Shown: piece by piece, positions 1 to 6,300 of the stretch | Position numbering within the stretch: the stretch's first letter is position 1 | Layout of the letters: every line of letters starts with the position of its first letter | Origin: Patescibacteria group bacterium | Lineage (GTDB): Bacteria > Patescibacteriota > Minisyncoccia > Phycocordibacterales > PALSA-1337 | Length of the DNA: 8,551 nt | Reading direction: 5' to 3' | NCBI GenBank assembly: GCA_004298345.1 | Contig: SCTV01000054.1 | Span: 1 to 8,551, forward strand | The notes under the pieces: model-generated | Seen by the model: only the letters and a program-made list of their open reading frames with translations | Database searches by the model: none | Told to the model about the DNA's origin: nothing | Position numbers and translations under genes: made by a program

Positions 1-13
1 GCTCTTCCGATCT
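1..13. other. Residual Illumina adapter
   Basis: The first 13 bases, GCTCTTCCGATCT, are identical to the 3' end of the common Illumina sequencing adapter. They are not genomic. The minus-strand reading frame of the adjoining VOC gene runs into them without a stop, so the last few codons of that frame are artefactual. Confidence 0.95.
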
Positions 14-819
14 TCAATTTTTTCTTTATCGCCAGAGAGCATCATTTCATTCATAGCCGTCGGAACTATTTGCCACGAGACGCCATATTTATCCTTGAGC
101 CAGCCACATTGTTCGGATTCTGGCACAGCGGAGAGCTTCTCCCAATAATAATCTATTTCTTTTTGAGTATCGCAGTTGACGATGAGAGACACCGCTTCAT
201 TGAAAGTAAATTGGTGTTCGGCTGAGCTGTCCATGGCCATAAAATTTTGTCCAGCGAGTGTAAAACGTGCATGTTTGATGGCACCCTCTTTTTCTCCTTC
301 GCCTTTTTCGTACGGCATAGTCATTTCTATTTTGGAATCAGGGAAGGTGTTTACATAAAATTCGAGAGCCTCTTTAGTTTTGCCGGCGACTGTTTGAGTA
401 AACATGAGCATGGGGGTAATTTTCTGCCCCATCTGTTGCTGTTCACTAAAGGAGAGTTGCCATGAGAGTCCGTACTTATCTTGTAACCAGCCGTACTTGT
501 GTGCCCATGGGTAAGTATCATACGGCATGAGGGCTTTGCCTCCGCCCTCCAGTTTATCCCAGACTGATTTTATTTCCGCTTCAGTATCAAAGACGACAAA
601 AAACGAGATGGAAGGGTTGAGTTTGAAGTAAGGTCCGGCGCTAATGGACATGAATTCTTGTCCGGAAAGCGTAAAGGTGACGATATCACAATCTCCCGAA
701 GGTGTGCCGGTGATCGTGGAGATGTTGGTCACCTTTGAATTTTTAAACAGAGACGTGTAAAAAGCGGTTGCTTCTTTTGCTTCTTTGTCGAACCATAGAT
801 GGGGGATTATTTTTTGCAT
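14..819 (-). CDS. Two-domain VOC / PhnB-like protein (COG3865 type), 3' end missing
   Basis: Reading the minus strand from ATG at 819-817 gives 268 uninterrupted genomic codons up to the adapter at the contig edge. The protein starts MQKIIPHLWFDKEAKEA and contains two similar vicinal-oxygen-chelate-type halves. Each half ends in nearly the same motif: WLQDKYGLSWQL (residues about 111-122) and WLKDKYGVSWQI (about 240-251). Each also has an F-Y-x-x-x-F element (F20-F25 and F154-F159). This is the family often annotated as 3-demethylubiquinone-9 3-methyltransferase, an over-specific name; no methyltransferase activity is implied. Compared with family members near 280-300 residues, about 20-30 C-terminal residues are missing. 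The start lies 24 bases after the stop of the SRPBCC gene, so the two may be co-transcribed. A perfect TATAAT at 828-823 (minus) ends only three bases before the ATG, with no visible -35, and the region is AT-rich. No Shine-Dalgarno site is visible. The substrate is unknown. Confidence 0.85.
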
Positions 820-843
820 AAAATTATATGTATTATTTTGTTA

Positions 844-1254
844 TTAATAGGTTTCTACATACTTTTTAAAATTGTCCAAAATTGCTTGCCAACCATCTCT
901 TTGTAGTGCCTCGGAGTTGATATTTTCTGGATCAAAGGTTTCGATCACATGCACACCATTTTTTGTTACGGTAAAACTAATCGATACTTGGCGACCGTCT
1001 TCTATCGTGTGGGCGAGCGAGATTAGGGGCGTGACTTCGGTGTAAGTGCCACTGAAATCAAAGCTCGCAGAGCCGTCCTTTGCTGACATGGTAGAAAGAA
1101 ATTTACCACCTACTCGCACGTCATTTTCTGCGTGAGGACACTCCCAATCCGAAGCTGCCTGATTCCATTTTATAATATGTTCCGGCTTGGTCCACATGTC
1201 CCAGACTTTTTGGAGGTCGCTTTGTATGGTTGTTTCTACTTTTATCTTTTTCAT
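844..1254 (-). CDS. AHSA1 / SRPBCC-family ligand-binding protein
   Basis: The protein is 136 residues from ATG at 1254-1252 (MKKIKVETTI). The family is recognisable from WTKPEHIIKWNQAASDWECP near the N-terminus, then ENDVRVGGKF, the acidic KDGSASFDFSGTY stretch, and a C-terminal helix with LQRDGWQAILDNFKKYVE. This is the START-like helix-grip fold (AHSA1, COG3832), about the full family length. These are soluble proteins with a hydrophobic cavity, and the ligand is unknown here. A TTG codon at 1269 would add five residues. I reject it because it lies at the -10 box (1275-1270) of a good promoter, so the transcript should begin after it. The ATG would then have a leader of only about ten bases and no Shine-Dalgarno site. 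It lies between two VOC genes on the same strand, a common genomic association for this family, and ends 24 bases before the next gene. Confidence 0.9.
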   Translation of the reverse strand: MKKIKVETTIQSDLQKVWDMWTKPEHIIKWNQAASDWECPHAENDVRVGGKFLSTMSAKDGSASFDFSGTYTEVTPLISLAHTIEDGRQVSISFTVTKNGVHVIETFDPENINSEALQRDGWQAILDNFKKYVETY

Positions 1255-1269
1255 TTTGTTGAGTATCAA

Positions 1270-1297
1270 TTTATAGAATTGGATGCAGGTTTATCAA
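1270..1297 (-). promoter_or_regulatory. Sigma70-type promoter for the SRPBCC gene
   Basis: On the minus strand TTGATA (1297-1292) is followed after 16 bases by TATAAA (1275-1270), each one mismatch from consensus. Initiation about seven bases downstream would fall near 1263, just before ATG 1254. This supports the ATG over the upstream TTG and predicts a near-leaderless mRNA that may also serve the following VOC gene. Confidence 0.6.
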
Positions 1298-1329
1298 AAC
1301 AATAAAGAAGCACGCTAATTCTTTAAAAT

Positions 1330-1767
1330 TTATATTTTACTGCTGCAATTAAACATCCATTGTACCCCAAACTTGTCCGTACATGAACCAAAATAGTCAC
1401 CCCAGAACATTTCTTGTAGTTGTGTTCCCATCACTCCTCCTGCAGAAAGTAGAGAGAACAAGCGGTCTGTCTCTGCGCGCGTGTCCGGCTCGAGATTGAG
1501 GTAGATGTTGTTACCAAAGGTGACTTCAAAACCCATGGACTCCGGCGCATCGGTACCCATGAGCATGTGTCCGCCCAAGATCGGCAAGGCAACATGCATG
1601 ACGAGATTTTTGTCAGCGTCAGCCATTTCGGCGGCACCTTTTTGTTGGGGTGTTTCTCCCAGTCTATGAATACCTCCGACAAACTCTCCGCCAAAGACGG
1701 ATCGGTAGAAATTGAAGGCTTTTTCTGTTTGCCGAGGAAAATTGAGATAAGTACTTACTCGTGACAT
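1330..1767 (-). CDS. YjdN/PhnB-like VOC family protein
   Basis: This is a 145-residue single-domain protein starting MSRVSTYLNFPRQTEKAF. Features shared with the PhnB/YjdN branch of the glyoxalase/bleomycin-resistance superfamily are the N-terminal S-x-Y-L-N-F strand, A-F-N-F-Y-R-S-V-F-G (residues 17-26), H58 within VMHVAL (a plausible metal-ligand position), and the C-terminal signature around residues 120-140, FWGDYFGSCTDKFGVQWMFN. The length is typical for the family. Despite the PhnB label, these proteins are not shown to act in phosphonate metabolism, and I see no phn genes. The gene lies 75 bases upstream of the SRPBCC coding start and has the same orientation. The start at ATG 1767 has no Shine-Dalgarno site. 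An overlapping 87-residue frame on the same strand (1431-1694) is a shadow. Confidence 0.9.
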   Translation of the reverse strand: MSRVSTYLNFPRQTEKAFNFYRSVFGGEFVGGIHRLGETPQQKGAAEMADADKNLVMHVALPILGGHMLMGTDAPESMGFEVTFGNNIYLNLEPDTRAETDRLFSLLSAGGVMGTQLQEMFWGDYFGSCTDKFGVQWMFNCSSKI

Positions 1768-1799
1768 AGATTTTTTTATTAGAGTAATAATCAGGACTC

Positions 1800-1808
1800 A
1801 TTTTAACA
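1800..1808 (-). promoter_or_regulatory. Possible extended -10 upstream of the YjdN-like gene
   Basis: On the minus strand TGTTAAAAT fits an extended -10 (TGn followed by TAAAAT, one mismatch from TATAAT). I see no convincing -35 at normal spacing. It lies about 33 bases before the ATG at 1767. The rest of 1768-1920 shows no gene and no terminator for the upstream surface-protein gene that I could identify. Confidence 0.3.
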
Positions 1809-1920
1809 CACGTCTACACACTTCACATCAAAATATTCTGACTACTCAAATTATTTCAACCAAAACTTATTCGAGTTTCATCACATGTTTACAAGAGAAA
1901 TCGCTCCGACTATTTGTTTG

Positions 1921-3024
1921 TTATCTTGTTCTAAAGGTTAGACGATCTCCACGAACGACACCCTCGCCATTTTGCGCTACTACACGGAAGTAATAAGTGG
2001 TTTTTGAGAGTAGATTGGAAATGTCGGCTTCAACTGATGCTGTCCCTGAGGTCGAAGCAAGCATTTTTTGCTCGGTTGAATTTAGTAGTACTGAGCCCAA
2101 GAGCGAGTCTGTGCTGTACTCAAACCAATACTTTGTTTCGGCATTATTTGGATTTACATTACCGCGAAGTGTGGCAGTCGATGAGGTGATATCGACTGCA
2201 CTTCTGGTGTTGGCAGAAGGAGCTGTTACGACAGGAGGATTTGCTGTTTTGAAATTGAGAATTGATCCGTTTACTGTACCGAATTGATTTTGGGCGTTGA
2301 GGCGGAAGTAATAGGTGGTAGCAGGTTCTAGATCAGAAAGAGACAATGATGCGGGAAGTTTGATATTGCCGGCACCAACAGCTACGAGCGCACTCGCGTT
2401 GCCAAGACTTGGGGTTTTGCCATATTCAAACCAATACTGAGTGGAAACTCTGTTTGGGGTCACTTCACCATTTAGATTGGCGGTTGTTCTAGATACTCCA
2501 TTGGCAGCCAAAGTCCTTACGACAGGGATGCCACCGACAGGCACAGGATTGCTATCTGTGGTGCGGAATGAATATTGAGCGCCGACTGATTTGCCGAATT
2601 GATTTTGAGCGACTAGGTTAAAATAATATGTTGTGTTTCTTGCCAATCCTTTGATATAGCTCGGAGCCGGTATTGAAGTGTATCCGGATCCGACTAGCTG
2701 ACTTGGGCTGGACACTCTGCTACCTGTGCTTGGGGAAGTGCTGTATTCATACCAATAGTTGGTGATGGCACCGTTTGGCATTACGGTACCAGTGACAACC
2801 GCGGTGGTGTCAGATGGAAAAGCTGTTGATCCTGTTGTTGCAGTTGGAGCACCAGGTTGTCGTGCTGGAGCCGGTGTTGGCGTTGGGGTTTGGTTTGTAT
2901 TGGGTGTGGTGTTGGTCGTCGGGGCAGGAGCGGGTGCTCTGTCTCGGGTAACATAATAATATCCGGCACCTCCGACTACCAATATCGCGATGACTGCTCC
3001 TAGAGCTGTGGTTACATTTTTCAT
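1921..3024 (-). CDS. N-terminally anchored surface protein with three fibronectin-III-like repeats
   Basis: The protein is 367 residues. Residues about 5-24 form one hydrophobic segment (TALGAVIAILVVGGAGYYYV) with no obvious signal-peptidase site, so it is probably a signal anchor with the rest outside the cell. Residues about 29-57 are a Pro/Thr/Ala/Asn-rich linker. Three repeats follow, at roughly 58-155, 166-260 and 264-366. Each has a Y-W-[YF]-E-Y motif (residues 90-94, 197-201, 299-303) followed by a Gly-containing loop, then a T-T-Y-Y-F motif (131-135, 236-240, 342-346) followed by A-Q-N. Each ends in a strand with [ST]-F-R-T-[TR] or N-F-K-T. This spacing resembles FnIII-like beta-sandwich domains. 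There is no LPxTG motif, enzyme domain or C-terminal anchor. An adhesion or cell-envelope role is likely but inferred. It is divergent from ileS, and ATG 3024 has no clear Shine-Dalgarno site. Confidence 0.85.
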   Translation of the reverse strand: MKNVTTALGAVIAILVVGGAGYYYVTRDRAPAPAPTTNTTPNTNQTPTPTPAPARQPGAPTATTGSTAFPSDTTAVVTGTVMPNGAITNYWYEYSTSPSTGSRVSSPSQLVGSGYTSIPAPSYIKGLARNTTYYFNLVAQNQFGKSVGAQYSFRTTDSNPVPVGGIPVVRTLAANGVSRTTANLNGEVTPNRVSTQYWFEYGKTPSLGNASALVAVGAGNIKLPASLSLSDLEPATTYYFRLNAQNQFGTVNGSILNFKTANPPVVTAPSANTRSAVDITSSTATLRGNVNPNNAETKYWFEYSTDSLLGSVLLNSTEQKMLASTSGTASVEADISNLLSKTTYYFRVVAQNGEGVVRGDRLTFRTR

Positions 3025-3042
3025 GGTTTTGTTTGTTAACTG

Positions 3043-3051
3043 TTAATAGCA
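3043..3051 (-). promoter_or_regulatory. Possible extended -10 for the surface-protein gene
   Basis: The minus strand reads TGCTATTAA, an extended -10 (TGC plus TATTAA, 4 of 6 matches), 18 bases before the ATG. No good -35 is seen at 16-18 bases. Initiation would leave a leader of roughly 12 bases, in line with the short leaders elsewhere in the window. Confidence 0.35.
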
Positions 3052-3122
3052 CAGAGAATTACTCAATAATGGAGACGAGTATATTGCTGGAATATTACAT
3101 TATCTTGGGGAGGTTTTTAGTC

Positions 3123-3156
3123 TTTCCCCAAAATTGCAGTAGCAATTTTGGGGAAA
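3123..3156. repeat. Perfect hairpin, 15-bp arms, 4-base loop
   Basis: The left arm at 3123-3137 (TTTCCCCAAAATTGC) and right arm at 3142-3156 are exact reverse complements around AGTA. It lies between the divergent surface-protein and ileS genes, so it ends neither. It lacks a clean T-tract on the 3' side on either strand. It is the first of four inverted repeats lying almost end to end. Confidence 0.85.
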
Positions 3157-3167
3157 ACAGCATTTTC

Positions 3168-3193
3168 TGGAATGGCTCTACAGAGCCATTCCA
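3168..3193. repeat. Inverted repeat, 12-bp arms
   Basis: TGGAATGGCTCT at 3168-3179 is the exact reverse complement of 3182-3193, with two bases between. The right arm overlaps the start of the following MITE-like element. Part of it (CAGAGCCAT, 3181-3189) recurs at 7623-7631 ahead of the second element copy, so it may belong to that mobile unit. Confidence 0.75.
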
Positions 3194-3270
3194 ACGGCTC
3201 AGCATCTCGTTCGTAACACGTCTTGCTAGACCTGTTATCTTCCTCGCCTTCGCTCGTCGAGCCGTTGGAA
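3189..3270. repeat. MITE-like dispersed element, copy A (82 bp)
   Basis: The perfect 12-bp terminal inverted repeats are TTCCAACGGCTC (3189-3200) and GAGCCGTTGGAA (3259-3270). The interior shares 54 identical bases (3213-3266) with 7706-7759 and a 30-base core (3213-3242) with 7656-7685. The core itself folds: positions 3213-3223 pair with 3228-3238 around TGCT, with one mismatch and one G.T pair. No coding capacity is seen, so this is a non-autonomous or structural repeat. Its mobilising enzyme is not in the window. Confidence 0.85.
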
Positions 3271-3272
3271 CT

Positions 3273-3321
3273 TAGTTTTACAAAAATATCAAGGTTGAAC
3301 CTTGATATTTTTGTAAAACTA
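3273..3321. repeat. 49-bp perfect palindrome upstream of ileS
   Basis: Arms of 24 bp (3273-3296 and 3298-3321) are exact reverse complements around a single G. The left arm begins TAGTTTTACAAAAATATC. It ends 16 bases before the first possible ileS ATG (31 before the second). The proposed -35 lies inside the right arm, so a cruciform or a bound dimeric regulator could affect ileS transcription; this is speculative. With initiation near 3346 it would be upstream of the transcript and so not an RNA leader element. Confidence 0.9.
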
Positions 3322-3339
3322 GCCTAAAAATGTTACTAT
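3311..3339 (+). promoter_or_regulatory. Possible extended -10 promoter of ileS
   Basis: TTGTAA (3311-3316, 4 of 6) is followed after 17 bases by TACTAT (3334-3339, 4 of 6), preceded by the extended -10 TGT (3331-3333). The bases that follow, GAGCGCT, match GTGCGCT after the strong -10 at 6999-7004 at the same spacing. If real, ATG 3338 lies at the -10 and translation would begin at ATG 3353. Confidence 0.45.
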
Positions 3340-6300
3340 GAGCGCTATATCTATGGCAGAGGAAACAAAACAAAAGCCGTTACAGCCCGCGGGAAAGAGT
3401 CTGGTCGCACAAAAAGAAGAAGAAATTTTAGCTTTTTGGCAGAAGAACGACATTTTTAAAAAGACTACTCAAAAGCCTGCACCAAAAGGTGATTTTGTAT
3501 TTTATGACGGTCCGCCTTTTGCCACTGGTCTCCCGCATTTTGGACATCTTTTGCCGACTTCTATCAAAGACGTGATTCCTCGCTACAAAACGATGCAGGG
3601 CTTTCGGGTGGCTCGAAAGTGGGGGTGGGACTGTCACGGTCTGCCAATAGAAAATCTTATCGAGAAAGAACTCGACCTAAAGACAAAACAGGATATCGAA
3701 AAATTTGGTATCGGCAATTTTAATAAAGCAGCACAGGACAGCGTACTGCGATACGCCTCACAATGGAAAGAAATTATTCCTCGCATGGGACGTTTTGTAG
3801 ATATGGAGGACGACTATCGTACTATGGACGCTTCGTACACCGAGTCCGTGTGGTGGGTATTTAAAACCTTGCACGAAAAAGGTTTGGTGCATCAAGGTTT
3901 CAAATCAATGCAACTTTGTCCGCGGTGCGAGACGACCCTTTCGAACTTTGAGGTCAATCAAGGCTACAAAGACATCACGGATATTTCTGTGTTTGTAACT
4001 TTTCCACTCGTGGATCAGCTAGACACGGCACTCGTTGCATGGACGACGACCCCATGGACTTTGCCTGGCAACGTGTCACTCGCGGTCGGTGCGGATATTG
4101 TCTACGTACAGATACTACTCGAAGGTAAAAAATATATTGTGGCAAAGGAGCGCGTGGCTCAGGTGGTAAAAGATAAAGTGTATACAGTCGAGAAAGAATT
4201 TACCGGTAAAGATTTGGTGGGTAAAAAATATGTACCTGTTTTTGATTACTATGCAAAAGATGCGGGGCTTGCAAACAGAGAGAACGGCTGGAAAATAGTA
4301 GCAGGGGATTTTGTGACGACCACAGACGGCACAGGTATAGTACATATCGCTCCAGCATTTGGTGAGGACGATTATGAGCTTTCGAAGCGAGAAAAATTAC
4401 CTTTTATACAGCATGTCACGACCGGCGGCCTATTTAAAAAGGAGGTGACTGATTTTGCGGGGCAAGCGGTGAAGCCAAAGGACGATCCTACTCAGACAAA
4501 GTCTGACGGACAAGCTCATCAAAAAGCCGATGTTGAGATCATCAAAAATCTGGCGCACGCTGGGCGGCTTTTTGGCAAAGAAAAAATAATTCACTCATAC
4601 CCGCATTGTTGGAGATGCGAGACTCCACTTTTGAATTACGCGTCTTCGTCATGGTTTGTAAATGTGCCAAAAATCAAAGATACACTCGTCGCAGAAAACA
4701 AAAAGATTGGCTGGACGCCGGAGTTTGTGGGAGAGGGAAGATTTGGTAACTGGCTTTCGGGTGCTCGCGAGTGGGCTATTTCTCGCTCGAGATATTGGGG
4801 CGCACCTCTACCTGTGTGGGACTGTAGCGAATGTACCAAAAAAGAATTTATCGGCTCTGTGTCCGAACTCAAAAAACATCTCAAGCCTCGCAACACATAC
4901 TATATAATGCGTCATGGTCAGTATCCGGGTAACGCAGATGGATTCCTCTGTTCTGATATTGAGTGTCCAGGACTCAACGATATCGGTCGTGTAGAGGCAA
5001 CTCAGGCTACAGAAGACCTTTCCGACGCAAAGATAGATTTAATCATCACCTCACCACTTGCTCGTACGAAACAAACAGCAGAGCTTGTTGCCGACAAGAT
5101 AGGTATTTCGAAAGAAAAAATAGTAGAAGATTCTCGTCTGAGAGAAATAGAATTCGGCGTGTTTAATGGTAAGCCAATCGGCGAATATCGTGCAAAATAT
5201 CGTCCGGGAAACGGCTGGTTTGTAGGTGCACCCGAGGGTGGTGAAAATCACGTCATGGTCAAGCGTCGAATGGGCGAAGCTATTTATGATTTTGAAAAGA
5301 AGTACGAAGGAAAAACTATTTTGATAGTAACTCACGATACTCCGGCATGGCTTCTGACAGCTCTTTCGGCAGGACTCGATCAAAAGGCGACCGTTGCACT
5401 TCATCCAGCTACAGTTTTTATGCAAAATGCCGAAGTTCGAGAGCTCTCATTCACTCCGCTTCCGCACAACGCTGATTACGAGCTCGATCTCCACCGACCA
5501 TATATAGATGGGGTAACTTTTCCATGTCAGTGTGGTGGGGTAATGAAACGAGTACCCGAAGTTTTTGATTGTTGGTTTGAATCTGGCTCGATGCCGTACG
5601 GCCAGGCGCACTATCCGTTCGAAAATACCGACACATTTAATCCAAAGTCATCTTTTTTCAAAAAATCAAAAGGCTATCCAGCAGATTTTATTGCAGAGGG
5701 ACTCGATCAGACTCGAGGATGGTTTTACTCAATGCTCGTACTCGGGGTCGCGCTGTTTGGCAAGACTCCCTACAAAAATGTGATTGTAAACGGGCTGATT
5801 CTCGCTGAAGATGGCCGAAAAATGTCGAAACGTTTGCAAAACTATCCCGATTTGATGTTGACTATAGATAAATATGGCGCAGATGCGCTCAGATACTATT
5901 TACTCGCTTCGCCATCAGTGCGAGCAGAGGATTTTTGTTTTTCAGAAAAGGGGGTTGATGAAGTGGTCAAAAAACATATTGGTCGTTTAAACAATGTGTA
6001 CACTTTTTATGCTTTGTATGCCGGAGGGGAAAATGCGGTACCTGCAAATAACGATTCAAAAAACATTCTCGATGTGTGGATTTTGGTAAAGCTTGCTGAG
6101 CTAGTAAATACAGTAGAGACATCCCTTGAGAAATATGAGCTCGACCGAGCAACTCGACCGATCGCGGATTTTATCGATGACCTTTCGACTTGGTATATCA
6201 GACGCTCGCGAGACAGATTTAAATCTGAAGATGAAGGGGACAAAAAACTGGCATTGGCGACGACTCGCTATGTGCTCCTCCAGTTCTCAAAAGTTATCGC

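Noticed and set aside
176..465. Two small plus-strand frames over the first VOC gene
   Set aside because: They are antisense to the minus-strand VOC protein, which carries clear duplicated family motifs throughout.
1255..1269. TTG start at 1269 for the SRPBCC gene
   Set aside because: It lies against the -10 box at 1275-1270, and family alignment from memory begins at the MKKIKVETTI region.
3123..3156. Intrinsic terminator
   Set aside because: It lies upstream of both flanking genes, which diverge, and has no T-tract on the 3' side on either strand.
3273..3352. T-box or other tRNA-sensing leader of ileS
   Set aside because: No T-box sequence, no specifier loop and too little leader. The palindrome lies upstream of the likely transcript start.
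5051..5425. Minus-strand 124-residue frame within ileS
   Set aside because: It is antisense to the phosphatase domain, whose plus-strand motifs are intact, and its protein has low-complexity shadow composition.
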